From Galbibacter pacificus (lineage in GTDB: Bacteria > Bacteroidota > Bacteroidia > Flavobacteriales > Flavobacteriaceae): a stretch of DNA of 64,000 bases. Below the pieces are notes generated by a model, which saw only the letters and a list, made by a program, of their open reading frames with translations, was not told the DNA's origin and ran no database searches. The stretch is from positions 248,001 through 312,000 of the forward strand of contig NZ_JAQSVC010000004.1 of assembly GCF_029603165.1 (NCBI RefSeq), written 5' to 3'. The position numbers were made by a program, and so were the translations under genes. Below are positions 1 through 9,383 of this stretch, piece by piece. Every line of letters begins with the position of its first letter. Position 1 is the first letter of the stretch.

Positions 1-1380
1 CGGATGAAATACCGGTATTTGGACATTCGTCGCAACCCGGTAAAAAACAGCCTCATTTTTAGGCATAAGGTGGGCATAGAAGTTAGAAATTACCTTTCAA
101 ACGAAGGTTTTGTAGAAATTGAAACCCCATATCTTATCAAGTCCACCCCCGAAGGTGCACGCGATTTTGTGGTACCTTCCAGGATGAACGAGGGCGAGTT
201 TTATGCCCTCCCACAATCGCCCCAAACTTTCAAGCAATTGCTAATGGTGGGCGGTATGGACAAATATTTTCAAATTGTAAAATGCTTTAGGGACGAGGAC
301 CTTCGTGCCGACAGACAACCGGAATTTACGCAAATAGACTGCGAAATGGCCTTTGTTGAACAAGAAGATATTTTAAATGTTTTTGAAGGGCTTACACGTC
401 ATCTTCTAAAAGAAATAAAAGAAATAGAAATTGGCGGTTTTCCGCGAATGACCTATGATGAAGCCATGAAAAAATATGGAAACGACAAGCCCGATATCCG
501 CTTCGGGATGGAATTTGGCGAACTCAACGCCGTAGCCCAACATAAAGATTTTAAAGTTTTTAACGACGCCGAACTGGTTGTCGGGATTGCTATTCCGGGA
601 GCTGCCAATTATACCAGAAAAGAAATAGATAAGCTTATAGATTGGGTAAAGCGCCCACAAATTGGTGCACTGGGCATGGTGTACGTTAAGTGCAACGAAG
701 ACGGCAGCTATAAATCTTCCGTTGATAAATTTTACGATCAAGACGACCTTAAAAAATGGGCAGAAGCCACCGGGGCCAAAACCGGGGACCTTATTTGTGT
801 GCTTTCGGGGCCAACACATAAAACCAGGACGCAATTAAGTGCCTTACGTATGGAAATGGCAGAGCGTTTGGGCTTGAGAAATCCCAATGAATTTGCTCCG
901 CTATGGGTGGTAGATTTTCCATTGTTGGAGTGGGACGAGGAAACTAGCCGGTACCATGCCATGCACCACCCGTTTACCTCTCCAAAACCAGAAGACATTA
1001 AACTTCTGGATACCGATCCCGGGAGCGTAAGAGCCAATGCATACGACCTAGTGCTGAACGGCAATGAAATTGGCGGAGGATCCATAAGGATATTCGATAA
1101 GGATTTACAGGCCTTGATGTTCAAGCATCTCGGGTTTACCGAAGATGAAGCCAAAGCTCAATTTGGATTCTTAATGGACGCTTTTCAATATGGTGCCCCG
1201 CCACATGGTGGATTGGCCTTTGGTTTTGATAGATTGGTGGCAATTTTAGGTGGACAGGAAACCATTCGCGATTTTATTGCTTTCCCAAAAAACAATGCGG
1301 GCCGTGATGTTATGATCGATGCCCCGTCTAAAATAGACAACGAACAACTGGACGAACTGCATATTAAGTTAAATATTTAA
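1..1380 (+). CDS. aspS: Aspartate--tRNA ligase, 5' end outside window
   Basis: Charges tRNA-Asp with aspartate in the cytoplasm. The reading frame is open at base 1, so the N-terminal anticodon-binding OB fold (roughly 130 residues in a bacterial enzyme of about 585) lies upstream of the window. What remains is the class II catalytic core: the KYRYLDIRR entry segment, motif 2 ([18 protein letters not shown]), the bacterial GAD insertion in the middle third (from about KVFNDAEL to VLSG), and motif 3 with [10 protein letters not shown] near the C terminus. The gene ends just before a good intrinsic terminator. Identity is secure; whether it is the discriminating or non-discriminating form cannot be read from this part. 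Confidence 0.97.
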   Translation, partial: RMKYRYLDIRRNPVKNSLIFRHKVGIEVRNYLSNEGFVEIETPYLIKSTPEGARDFVVPSRMNEGEFYALPQSPQTFKQLLMVGGMDKYFQIVKCFRDEDLRADRQPEFTQIDCEMAFVEQEDILNVFEGLTRHLLKEIKEIEIGGFPRMTYDEAMKKYGNDKPDIRFGMEFGELNAVAQHKDFKVFNDAELVVGIAIPGAANYTRKEIDKLIDWVKRPQIGALGMVYVKCNEDGSYKSSVDKFYDQDDLKKWAEATGAKTGDLICVLSGPTHKTRTQLSALRMEMAERLGLRNPNEFAPLWVVDFPLLEWDEETSRYHAMHHPFTSPKPEDIKLLDTDPGSVRANAYDLVLNGNEIGGGSIRIFDKDLQALMFKHLGFTEDEAKAQFGFLMDAFQYGAPPHGGLAFGFDRLVAILGGQETIRDFIAFPKNNAGRDVMIDAPSKIDNEQLDELHIKLNI

Positions 1381-1386
1381 AAATCA

Positions 1387-1422
1387 AACGCTTGTAAGTA
1401 TTATATTTGCAAGCGTTTTTTA
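1387..1422 (+). terminator. Intrinsic terminator of aspS
   Basis: An 8-bp perfect stem (AACGCTTG / CAAGCGTT, 1387-1394 with 1410-1417) is followed by a T run, 7 bases after the aspS stop codon. The loop carries a TAnnTTTG promoter-like element. Confidence 0.8.
1402..1409 (+). promoter_or_regulatory. Candidate -7 element for the ClC gene
   Basis: TATATTTG matches the Bacteroidota sigma-ABfr -7 consensus TAnnTTTG exactly and lies about 30 bases before the chosen ATG of the ClC gene. No clear TTTG at -33 is visible at the usual 17-23 base spacing, so the call rests on the -7 match and its position. It sits inside the loop of the aspS terminator. Confidence 0.4.
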
Positions 1423-1439
1423 TATTAAATCCATGGGTG

Positions 1440-3233
1440 ATGCCTCATACTAAAAAAAGTCTTTTTACCCGAATATTAATATGGCGTGCCAAACATATTT
1501 CGCAACGCCAATTTATATACATCTTGAGCATTCTGGTTGGTTTTACCTCCGGATTGGGCGCCGTTGTGTTAAAAAACCTTACGCACTTTATACAGTTATT
1601 GCTTGAAGGAAAGCTTGTTCAACAATTCCACCATGCCTTTTACTTTGTCTACCCGATAATTGGTTTAACACTCACATACCTTATTATGAAATATATAATA
1701 AGGAACAGGGTTAGCCATGGTATCCCTTCTACCCTCTTTGCCATTTCAAAGCGAAAAGGAATCATGAAGCAGTTCCAAATGATAGGAAGTATCCTTACCG
1801 CACCTTTTACGGTAGGTTTTGGGGGGTCGGTTGGACTTGAGGGGCCTACGGTTGCCACCGGTGCAGCATTAAGTTCCAACATAGCCCGCTTGTTCCATAT
1901 GAACCAGGCTAGCCGGACACTCTTGATTGGGGCCGCAGCGGCCGGGGCAATGGCATCTATTTTCAAGGCCCCCATTGCAGCCATTATTTTTGCCGTGGAA
2001 GTTTTTAGCCTTGACCTCACCTTAGCATCGTTACTACCTTTGTTGTTGGCATCTCTGTCGGGCGTTATAACTTCTTATTTTTTCTTCGGAAGCGATATTC
2101 TGCTTCCTTTTAAACTAGAAGACGATTTTGTACTGCACGATGTTCCCTTCTTTATTCTTTTGGGGGTTGTTGCCGGGTTTACATCCATATATTTCACCAA
2201 AGTATATGCATACATACACGATTATTTCGATAAAATAAGTTCTCCCATTAGGCGCCTCATTATAGGCGGGATTGCTATTGGAATTATTGTGTTTTTTATT
2301 CCGCCACTATACGGAGAAGGATATGAAGTAATTAACCATTTGGTACAAGGCCACCCCAAGGCAGCACTTGAAAACAACTTTTTTAACATCGACCTGGACA
2401 ATGTATGGGTTGTGGTTGCCCTACTAGTGGGCCTTATCCTATTTAAAATTGTGGCCAGTGCCATTACTTTTGGGGCCGGCGGTGTTGGTGGTATTTTTGC
2501 CCCTACCTTGTTCATGGGGAGCATAATGGGCAATTGCCTTGCCAAAGTATTAAATCATTTAGGTATTTTAAGCAACCCTGTTTCCGAAAGCAATTTTACA
2601 CTTGTCGGCATGACCGGGCTCATGGCCGGTGTCCTGCACGCCCCCCTAACAGCTATTTTCCTTATTGCCGAATTAACCGGTGGTTACGAGCTGTTTATTC
2701 CGTTAATGATTACCGCAACCATTTCGTTTGCCATTACCAAATACTTTATACCGCATTCTGTTTATACCATGGAACTGGCCAATAAAGGCGAATTGATAAC
2801 CCATAATAAAGATCAAGCGGTATTGACCTTGATGGATATTGAAAGCGTAATCGAGACAAACTTTGTCCCCCTTTTTCCAGATATGACCCTTGGCGATATT
2901 GTTCACAATGCAGTGGTAAAATCCAACAGGAATATATTTCCGGTACTCAATAGGGAAACCCGCTATTTGGAAGGGATTATTTTATTGGACGATATCCGGT
3001 CGATTATGTTTGACCAAAGTTTATATGAAGAAATCAAAGCTTCGGATGTCATGCAAAACCCACCTGAGGTCATCAAGATGCAAACCGATAAAATGACAAG
3101 GGTCATGCAAAAATTTCAAGATAGCGGCGCATGGAACCTTCCGGTAACAAAAGATGATAAATACTACGGGTTTGTGTCCAAATCCAAACTTTTAACCGCC
3201 TACCGAAGAAAATTAATCTCTTTCACCGAATAA
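1440..3233 (+). CDS. ClC-family chloride channel/antiporter with C-terminal CBS domains
   Basis: Inner-membrane anion channel or Cl-/H+ antiporter of 597 residues. The characteristic ClC signatures are present in order: SHGIPS near the first selectivity region, GGSVGLEGPT with the gating glutamate, FKAPIAAIIFAVEV, and GAGGVGGIFAPTLFMG. After about residue 440 the protein turns hydrophilic and carries a CBS pair (MTLGDIVHNAV, ASDVMQNPPEV), which in this family binds nucleotides and modulates gating. I start at ATG 1440 (MPHTKKS). The frame opens further upstream at a TTG in the aspS terminator, which is an unlikely start. The gene is monocistronic or read with the small protein downstream. Physiological role is unknown; pH or osmotic homeostasis is inference. 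Confidence 0.9.
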   Translation: MPHTKKSLFTRILIWRAKHISQRQFIYILSILVGFTSGLGAVVLKNLTHFIQLLLEGKLVQQFHHAFYFVYPIIGLTLTYLIMKYIIRNRVSHGIPSTLFAISKRKGIMKQFQMIGSILTAPFTVGFGGSVGLEGPTVATGAALSSNIARLFHMNQASRTLLIGAAAAGAMASIFKAPIAAIIFAVEVFSLDLTLASLLPLLLASLSGVITSYFFFGSDILLPFKLEDDFVLHDVPFFILLGVVAGFTSIYFTKVYAYIHDYFDKISSPIRRLIIGGIAIGIIVFFIPPLYGEGYEVINHLVQGHPKAALENNFFNIDLDNVWVVVALLVGLILFKIVASAITFGAGGVGGIFAPTLFMGSIMGNCLAKVLNHLGILSNPVSESNFTLVGMTGLMAGVLHAPLTAIFLIAELTGGYELFIPLMITATISFAITKYFIPHSVYTMELANKGELITHNKDQAVLTLMDIESVIETNFVPLFPDMTLGDIVHNAVVKSNRNIFPVLNRETRYLEGIILLDDIRSIMFDQSLYEEIKASDVMQNPPEVIKMQTDKMTRVMQKFQDSGAWNLPVTKDDKYYGFVSKSKLLTAYRRKLISFTE

Positions 3234-3271
3234 TTCTTAATTTAATACGCTATATTGAATAAAAACAGGCC

Positions 3272-3526
3272 ATGAAAAGAGTTGTCCAAATTATATTTGC
3301 TTTAATTATTATTGGTTTTTGCACAGGCTATTATTTTAAATGGCAGGATAACGACCTTATGGGCGATAGGATTATTGGGATTTCGGTTATTGCTACGGCT
3401 TTTATCTTAATGCCACTGTTTTTAATCTCCCGTTCAAAGGGCAAAAAAATATCAGATTACATGTTAACAAAGGAAAATCTTGATAAAATGAACGAAAAAA
3501 AGGAGGAAAACACTGAAAATCAATAA
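3272..3526 (+). CDS. Small two-helix membrane protein, unknown
   Basis: An 84-residue protein with two predicted transmembrane helices (about residues 4-22 and 34-51) joined by a short polar loop, then a charged lysine/glutamate-rich C-terminal tail. It starts 38 bases after the ClC stop on the same strand, so it may be cotranscribed. I do not recognise a family with a known function; similar short membrane proteins occur widely in Flavobacteriaceae. The tail looks cytoplasmic by charge. Confidence 0.7.
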   Translation: MKRVVQIIFALIIIGFCTGYYFKWQDNDLMGDRIIGISVIATAFILMPLFLISRSKGKKISDYMLTKENLDKMNEKKEENTENQ

Positions 3527-3553
3527 TTTTTAAAAGAAATAACCATAATTTTA

Positions 3554-3583
3554 TTTGCACTCTCAATTAAATTGGTACATTTG
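3554..3583 (+). promoter_or_regulatory. Promoter of the cold-shock gene
   Basis: A TTTG -33 element (3554-3557) and TACATTTG -7 element (3576-3583) are separated by 18 bases, within the 17-23 base spacing known for Bacteroidota housekeeping promoters. Transcription should start near 3590, giving a leader of about 20 bases. Confidence 0.65.
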
Positions 3584-3610
3584 GTACTTTAATTTTTATT
3601 ACAATTTATA

Positions 3611-3805
3611 ATGACTGGTACAGTAAAATTTTTCAATGAATCAAAAGGTTACGGATTCATAACCAACGACGAAACAGGTAAAGACATTTTTGTTCACGTA
3701 ACTGAACTTAAAGGTGTTGAACTAAACGAAGGTGACAAAGTAGAATACGAAGAAGAAGAAGGAAGAAAAGGCATGGTTGCTGCACAAGTACAGGTAATCG
3801 GCTAA
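3611..3805 (+). CDS. Cold-shock domain protein (CspA family)
   Basis: A 64-residue single cold-shock domain that binds single-stranded RNA/DNA and is expected to act as an RNA chaperone. Both nucleic-acid-binding motifs are visible: RNP1 as KGYGFI and RNP2 as DIFVHV. Length is normal for the family. It has its own promoter and terminator, so it is monocistronic. The predicted leader is much shorter than the thermosensing leader of E. coli cspA, so cold induction by that mechanism is not suggested. Confidence 0.95.
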   Translation: MTGTVKFFNESKGYGFITNDETGKDIFVHVTELKGVELNEGDKVEYEEEEGRKGMVAAQVQVIG

Positions 3806-3830
3806 AAGATATTTTATTTTTGTAGTATCT

Positions 3831-3860
3831 AAAAGCCGTCCAGATTGGACGGCTTTTTTT
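3831..3860 (+). terminator. Intrinsic terminator of the cold-shock gene
   Basis: A stem of about 11 bp (AAAAGCCGTCC / GGACGGCTTTT, 5-base loop) is followed by a T run. It is strong and lies 26 bases after the stop codon. Confidence 0.9.
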
Positions 3861-3892
3861 ATGGAACGGTTTTTAGTAATCTCCTTATGAAA

Positions 3893-4342
3893 TCAATTCA
3901 GGTTTCTTTTTTCAATAAAAAACCTTTTTAGCAAAGAAGCTGATTCCTGCTCCATTACCCCACTTACAACTTCGGTTTTTGGATGAAGTTTGGCTCCCAT
4001 TACCGTATAACCACGGTGTTGATCGGTTGCCCCATATACAATTTTGCTTATTTGGCTCCAATATAGAGCCCCGGCGCACATTTGGCAAGGTTCTAAAGTA
4101 ATGTACATGGTACATCCGCTAAGGTATTTGCCACCCAAATAATTGGCAGCAGCCGTAATTGCCTGCATTTCCGCATGAGCAGTTACGTCGTGTAATGTTT
4201 CGGTAAGATTGTGTGCCCTGGCTATAATTTTATTATCAACTACCACAATGGCGCCAACCGGAATTTCACCACTATCATAAGCCTTTTCTGCTTCCTGAAT
4301 GGCTTTTTTCATAAAATAGGCATCATCAAAAGGTTCTATCAT
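3893..4342 (-). CDS. tadA: tRNA-specific adenosine deaminase
   Basis: Converts adenosine-34 of tRNA-Arg(ACG) to inosine. The cytidine/deoxycytidylate deaminase zinc site is complete: HAE at residues 57-59 supplies the ligand histidine and the proton-shuttling glutamate, and PCQMC supplies Cys86 and Cys89. The EIPVGAIVV and LEPCQMCAGA contexts are typical of TadA rather than of a nucleoside deaminase. I use the ATG at 4342 (149 residues, MIEPFDDAYF); the in-frame ATG seven codons upstream adds a segment not typical of the family. It is convergent with the cold-shock gene. Confidence 0.93.
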   Translation of the reverse strand: MIEPFDDAYFMKKAIQEAEKAYDSGEIPVGAIVVVDNKIIARAHNLTETLHDVTAHAEMQAITAAANYLGGKYLSGCTMYITLEPCQMCAGALYWSQISKIVYGATDQHRGYTVMGAKLHPKTEVVSGVMEQESASLLKRFFIEKRNLN

Positions 4343-4471
4343 AACTACAAAGGTACAATTCAAAATGAAAAGAAGCTGAAAATAAAGTTTAAGATTATTT
4401 ACATCATATTAAAAGAGATTGATTATATCTACTACATATATAACATTTACCCCTAATAATATTGCGCTATA

Positions 4472-5005
4472 ATGATAATATGGTCTGGCAGAGGATTTTT
4501 AATCGCCCTTGTTTTATTTGCTTCCTTGTTTGCAGGATTTTACTTTTTACCCAAAGAAAGTAGTGATTACGGATTTGTTTTTGCAGCTTTCTTAACGGGT
4601 TTTTTTAGTTGGGCTTTCGGCCGTAAATGGAACAGAGCAGATAATCGGGTTTTTATTGATGAGAAAACAGGGCAAAGATTCCGCATAAAAAACAATCACA
4701 CCCTTTTTTGGATCCCCATGCAATACTGGGGAATTATCCTGCCAATACTAGGCATTGTTATTCTTTTTCAAAATTCGACCTTGATTGCCGTTATAGCTAC
4801 CATTATCCTTGTTGGGATTATTATTTTTCAGTTCAACAGAAACAAAACTAAAAAGCCTATTTCCAATCATGGCAATTTACAGACAAGTCCAAAAAGGAAT
4901 AAAAAAACCGAAGTTGAAATTGAGCAGAACAAACCTGACTCTTTTGAAGACAGGGAAAAAAGAAGAAAAGAAAAAGAAGACCCAAGCAGGTTCATGCCTA
5001 AGTAA
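4472..5005 (+). CDS. Predicted membrane protein, unknown
   Basis: A 177-residue protein with two N-terminal transmembrane helices (about residues 8-26 and 33-50), a short basic loop with a GRKWNRADNR patch, two more helices (about 82-100 and 104-121), and a hydrophilic lysine/glutamate-rich tail of about 55 residues. The topology predicts a cytoplasmic tail. I do not recognise a characterised family. It stands alone between tadA (divergent) and dxs. The tail could be an interaction segment, but nothing in the sequence shows this. Confidence 0.7.
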   Translation: MIIWSGRGFLIALVLFASLFAGFYFLPKESSDYGFVFAAFLTGFFSWAFGRKWNRADNRVFIDEKTGQRFRIKNNHTLFWIPMQYWGIILPILGIVILFQNSTLIAVIATIILVGIIIFQFNRNKTKKPISNHGNLQTSPKRNKKTEVEIEQNKPDSFEDREKRRKEKEDPSRFMPK

Positions 5006-5127
5006 ACATTTCGCTTGAAATAAAGCCATTTCCGTCAAAAAAAGAATCCATTGCCGTGTTGAGACCTAAAAGTACTGATTTGACTTACATCCTATAAAAA
5101 ATCCAACAAATTCCCTATTTATTAACG

Positions 5128-5135
5128 TACTTTTG
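5128..5135 (+). promoter_or_regulatory. -7 element directly before dxs
   Basis: TACTTTTG matches TAnnTTTG and is followed after only four bases by the dxs ATG. If it is used, transcription would start at or next to the start codon and give a leaderless mRNA. No convincing -33 TTTG is seen. Confidence 0.4.
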
Positions 5136-5139
5136 CGGT

Positions 5140-6912
5140 ATGGAGCATCCTTTATTAGAAACCGTTAACGATCCCGCCGATCTCCGGAAATTAACCAAAG
5201 ACCAACTTCCCGCTTTGGCTGGCGAGTTGCGCGATTTTATTATCGATATCGTTTCTACAAAAGAAGGGCATTTGGGCGCCAGCTTGGGCGTTGTAGAACT
5301 TACCATTGCCCTGCATTACATATTTAACACCCCGGCCGACCAACTGGTCTGGGACGTGGGGCACCAAGCATACGGACATAAAATTTTAACGGGACGAAGG
5401 GATGTTTTCCATACCAACAGGCAATTAAACGGGTTGAGTGGTTTTCCGCGCAGGTCTGAAAGCAGGTACGATACTTTTGGCGTTGGGCATAGCTCCACCT
5501 CTATTTCGGCCGCTTTGGGCATGGCAATGGCTTCTAATTTAAAAGGCGAAACCGAAAAACACCACATTGCCGTAATTGGCGACGCCTCCATTGCCAGCGG
5601 AATGGCCTTTGAAGCTCTTAATCATGCAGGCGTTAGCAAAGCAAACCTGCTTATTGTTTTAAACGATAACGCCATTGGAATAGACCCAAGCGTAGGTGCC
5701 TTGAAAGAATATCTTACCAATGTAAAAAAGGACAGACAGCTTGCTAAGAACAATATTATAAAAGCTCTTAATTTTGATTATAGCGGGCCCATTGACGGGC
5801 ATAGCCTCCCAAAACTTTTAAAAGAACTGGAACGGCTTAAAAAGAAAAAGGGACCAAAATTTTTACACATTATTACCACCAAAGGAAAAGGTTTAAAAAA
5901 GGCAGAAGAAGACCAGGTAAAATACCATGCCCCCGGAAAATTCGACAAACATACCGGGGCACTTATTGTACAACCCAATAAAGAAGAGCCCCCAAAATAT
6001 CAAGATGTTTTTGGAGCAACCATTATGGAATTGGCCGAACAAAACAAAAAAATTGTCGGGATAACGCCTGCCATGCCTACCGGAAGCTCTTTAAAATACA
6101 TGATGAAGAAATTCCCGGACCGCGCATTTGATGTTGGCATTGCCGAACAACATGCCGTAACGCTCGCAGCCGGAATGGCAACACAGGGCCTTCTCCCCTT
6201 TTGCAATATTTATTCCACTTTTTTACAACGGGCTTACGACCAGGTAATCCATGATGTGGCGTTGCAAAAACTGCCCGTTATTTTTTGCCTGGACCGCGCC
6301 GGACTTGTGGGACAGGATGGCGCCACACACCACGGTGCTTTTGATCTTGCGTACCTAAGGTGCATTCCAAACATTATAATTTTTGCCCCAAGGAACGAAA
6401 TCGAGTTAAGAAATATTATGTATACCGCCCAATTGGGATTAGATTTCCCTATTGCCATTAGGTATCCACGCGGAAGGGGTATTACACTGGATTGGAAAAA
6501 GCCTTTTGAAGAAATTGAAATTGGTACAGGGGTTGAGTTAAAAAAGGGAAAAGATATTGCTGTAGTAACTATTGGTAACATGGCACAAAATGCTTCAGAA
6601 GCAATTAACAATTCTATGGGCAAAGAACGTATTGCACATTTTGACCTGCGCTTTTTGGCTCCAATGGACGAAAACCTCTTGCATTATATCTTTTCGACTT
6701 ATAAAAAAATAGTAACGGTAGAAGACGGGAGCATAAAAGGCGGTATGGGTAGTGCCCTTTGTGAGTTTGCAGTAAAGCATCGGTATAAAAATAAAATTAA
6801 AATTCTTGGCATTCCCGAACAATTTATAGAACAGGGTTCCGTTGAAGAACTGCAATTTGCGGTTGGTATTCACCCAAAAAGCATCGCCGTTCAGCTTAAT
6901 AAATTTTTATAA
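5140..6912 (+). CDS. dxs: 1-deoxy-D-xylulose-5-phosphate synthase
   Basis: First step of the non-mevalonate isoprenoid pathway: thiamine-diphosphate-dependent condensation of pyruvate with glyceraldehyde 3-phosphate; DXP also feeds thiamine and pyridoxal synthesis. Visible features are the GHLGASLG segment with His44, the thiamine-diphosphate motif GDASIASG (Asp148) to NDN, and the catalytic glutamate Glu336 in VGIAEQHAVTLAAGMA. The transketolase C-terminal domain follows. At 590 residues it is slightly shorter than the proteobacterial enzyme but complete. The start at 5140 fits the family N terminus (LLETVNDPADLRKL). Confidence 0.96.
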   Translation: MEHPLLETVNDPADLRKLTKDQLPALAGELRDFIIDIVSTKEGHLGASLGVVELTIALHYIFNTPADQLVWDVGHQAYGHKILTGRRDVFHTNRQLNGLSGFPRRSESRYDTFGVGHSSTSISAALGMAMASNLKGETEKHHIAVIGDASIASGMAFEALNHAGVSKANLLIVLNDNAIGIDPSVGALKEYLTNVKKDRQLAKNNIIKALNFDYSGPIDGHSLPKLLKELERLKKKKGPKFLHIITTKGKGLKKAEEDQVKYHAPGKFDKHTGALIVQPNKEEPPKYQDVFGATIMELAEQNKKIVGITPAMPTGSSLKYMMKKFPDRAFDVGIAEQHAVTLAAGMATQGLLPFCNIYSTFLQRAYDQVIHDVALQKLPVIFCLDRAGLVGQDGATHHGAFDLAYLRCIPNIIIFAPRNEIELRNIMYTAQLGLDFPIAIRYPRGRGITLDWKKPFEEIEIGTGVELKKGKDIAVVTIGNMAQNASEAINNSMGKERIAHFDLRFLAPMDENLLHYIFSTYKKIVTVEDGSIKGGMGSALCEFAVKHRYKNKIKILGIPEQFIEQGSVEELQFAVGIHPKSIAVQLNKFL

Positions 6913-7010
6913 ACAAGCATTTTTTAGCATTTTTGCACCCGTGAAGCCAACTTTTATAAAAATACATAACGCATTGTGTACGTACAACCCAACCTAATAT
7001 TTATGTAAAA

Positions 7011-8036
7011 ATGAGAATTCTTACTGTTATCTTTTTCATGTTATTTTTAGCATCTGCAAATGCCCAAGACGACGATCAGCATGTGTATACCAATCCCAGA
7101 ACCAACGAAATATATATTATTTCGGGAAAAGATACCGTAAACTTAACCAAGATTATCAAAGAATATAAACCTTTGCCTCCCCGTTGGAAACGCATAAACA
7201 AAGTGGGGCTAAACATAAGCGAAATTGCTTTTGTAAACTGGAGCGCAGGGGGAAACAATTCCATTAGCGGGTTGAGCAACGCTCAATTTGAAAGAAATTA
7301 TAAGCATGAAAAGGTGCAATGGAACAACGAAATGATTATGCGTTATGGCCTGAACGTACAGGAAGGACAAAAGGTTAGAAAAACCGAAGATGCTTTTGCC
7401 ATTAACTCCACTTTGGGCTTTAGAATGGATAACCTATCTAACTGGTATTTTTCTGCCAAAGCGAATTTTAACACTCAGTTTGCCAACGGTTACAAATATC
7501 CCGATACCGACAACCCTATTTCAAGGTTCATGGCCCCGGGCTATTTTTTGTTTGGTTTTGGTAGCGAATATTCCCCCGAAGGAAAAGATTTTAAACTTTA
7601 TATTTCGCCCATTACTCAAAAATCGACCTTTGTACTCGATCAAGATTTGGCCGATGCAGGCTCTTTTGGTGTTAAAAAGGCTACATACGATGCAGACGGA
7701 AACAAAATATCAGATGGACAAAAAGTAGTAACCGAACTCGGTTTTTTAGTTACAAACTCGTATCAAACCAAGATATACGAAAATATGTTTTTGTCCAACA
7801 GGATTACCTTGTATAGCGATTATCTCAACAGTTTTGGAAATATTGATGTAAACTGGTTGCTTGATGTTGAGCTTAAAGTAAACGAGTATGTGGTTGCCAA
7901 TGTGGGGACACAGCTTATTTATGACAACGACGTTAAGTTTGAGGAGACCGAGCTTGCCAGTGGCGAAAAAATAACATACGGCCCGCGTGTACAGTTTAAG
8001 CAATCTTTGGGCGTTGGGGTTATTTACAACTTTTAA
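7011..8036 (+). CDS. DUF3078 outer-membrane-like protein
   Basis: A 341-residue secreted protein. An N-terminal signal peptide ends at about residue 18 (ASANAQ). The mature part has alternating aromatic and polar residues, and it ends with a strand terminating in phenylalanine (GVIYNF), as expected of an outer-membrane beta-barrel. The FVNWSAGGNNSISG segment is characteristic of the DUF3078 family, which is widespread in Bacteroidota and has no established function. It is convergent with dgt, with only six bases between stop codons and no visible terminator there. Confidence 0.8.
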   Translation: MRILTVIFFMLFLASANAQDDDQHVYTNPRTNEIYIISGKDTVNLTKIIKEYKPLPPRWKRINKVGLNISEIAFVNWSAGGNNSISGLSNAQFERNYKHEKVQWNNEMIMRYGLNVQEGQKVRKTEDAFAINSTLGFRMDNLSNWYFSAKANFNTQFANGYKYPDTDNPISRFMAPGYFLFGFGSEYSPEGKDFKLYISPITQKSTFVLDQDLADAGSFGVKKATYDADGNKISDGQKVVTELGFLVTNSYQTKIYENMFLSNRITLYSDYLNSFGNIDVNWLLDVELKVNEYVVANVGTQLIYDNDVKFEETELASGEKITYGPRVQFKQSLGVGVIYNF

Positions 8037-8042
8037 GTAATC

Positions 8043-9383
8043 TTAAACCAGTTCCCCGTTTATTTTATTAAAAATCAACAAGGCATTACCATCGGTTAAG
8101 CCTGCCACAAATTGAGTTACCAGCAATAAAGTATCGTATGCCCCGGTTGCTCCCTTAAACCGCTCTGGCAAAAGGTTGAGCACCAATTTATCGTAATTTG
8201 TTGCCTTACCTGTGCTGGTACGCATGACGGCGCCGCAAAAGGTATCCAACAGCTGGTCTATTATTTTATAACCTACAATTTCTTTCTGGATGACCTCATT
8301 GCTTTTATAGATGTTTTTTATGCTCAAGCTGATAATGTCTTCAATTTGAGCCTTATATTTTGATTTTTCCAATAGCGAAACATGAAAATTGCCATTCAAA
8401 ATATCGGTTTCGTTTTCAATAAAAATTCTAGTGGCATCGGCTATAAGTGTATTAATGGAAAGTGCCCTTAAATACCCCAAACGGTCTTCTTTTGTTGTTA
8501 AAGAATAATATTTATTAATATTGATGGTATCCTGCACCAGTTTAATTAAATATTCCAGGGCATATTCTTCCTGAATTAACCCGAGATTGATACCGTCTTC
8601 AAAATCAATAATGGTGTAACAAATATCATCGGCGGCTTCCACCAAAAAGGTAAGGGGGTGCCTGCAAAACGAAATATCGTTTCCGGACCTGGTTTGTACA
8701 AGGCCTAGTTCTGTAGCAACATCCTTGAATATATCTTTTTCGGATTGAAAAAAACCAAACTTTTTATCGGCAATTTGTTGCGTAGGTTTCTTCGGAAGCG
8801 ATTCTTTTGGATATTTCATAAAAGCACCAAGCGTAGCATAGCTTAATCGTAAACCCCCGATTATACCTTTTCGGCTTTCGGTTAAAATTCTGAAGCCATT
8901 GGCATTTCCTTCAAAATCTATAACGTCCTGATACTCTTTATCGGTTAATTGCGATTTATATTTTTCTCCATTTCCATTTTTAAAATATTCGCCAATTGCT
9001 TTCTCTCCACTATGCCCAAATGGCGGATTACCAATATCGTGTGCCAAAGCAGCGGCAGCCACAATTGCGCCAAAATCATTAAACTTATACCCGTGGACTT
9101 CGCCTAAATAAGGATGCTTTTCCAAAATGGCCTTGCCAACCGTTCTGCCAAGGCTTCGGCCCACCACCGAAACTTCCAAGCTGTGTGTTAACCGGGTATG
9201 TACAAAATCGGTTTTGGAAAGCGGGATTACCTGCGTTTTATCCTGTAAACTCCTAAAAGCCGATGAAAAAATTATCCGGTCATAGTCTACCTCAAACCCC
9301 AAACGGGTTTCATCCTGCTCTTTTCTCAATCTTTTGTGCGTGTCGTTATACCTTTTTAACGACAATAATTCTTCCCAGTTCAT
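8043..9383 (-). CDS. dgt: Deoxyguanosinetriphosphate triphosphohydrolase
   Basis: HD-domain enzyme that hydrolyses dGTP (and often other dNTPs) to the nucleoside and tripolyphosphate, tuning dNTP pools. The metal site is intact: His67 in HTRLTHSLE, the His115-Asp116 pair in AHDIGNPPFGHSGE, and a downstream Asp in VEAADDICYTIID. The 446-residue length and ETRLGFEVDYDRIIFSSAFR opening fit the Dgt family. The start is supported by an unusually good Shine-Dalgarno (AGGAG) just upstream on the minus strand. Confidence 0.93.
   Translation of the reverse strand: MNWEELLSLKRYNDTHKRLRKEQDETRLGFEVDYDRIIFSSAFRSLQDKTQVIPLSKTDFVHTRLTHSLEVSVVGRSLGRTVGKAILEKHPYLGEVHGYKFNDFGAIVAAAALAHDIGNPPFGHSGEKAIGEYFKNGNGEKYKSQLTDKEYQDVIDFEGNANGFRILTESRKGIIGGLRLSYATLGAFMKYPKESLPKKPTQQIADKKFGFFQSEKDIFKDVATELGLVQTRSGNDISFCRHPLTFLVEAADDICYTIIDFEDGINLGLIQEEYALEYLIKLVQDTININKYYSLTTKEDRLGYLRALSINTLIADATRIFIENETDILNGNFHVSLLEKSKYKAQIEDIISLSIKNIYKSNEVIQKEIVGYKIIDQLLDTFCGAVMRTSTGKATNYDKLVLNLLPERFKGATGAYDTLLLVTQFVAGLTDGNALLIFNKINGELV

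Noticed and set aside
1407-1439. TTG start giving a longer ClC protein
   Set aside because: The TTG lies in the aspS terminator loop, and the family needs no extra N terminus; ATG 1440 is simpler.
3815-3822. TATTTTTG promoter element after the cold-shock gene
   Set aside because: It would transcribe only the terminator and run into the convergent tadA; most likely coincidence.
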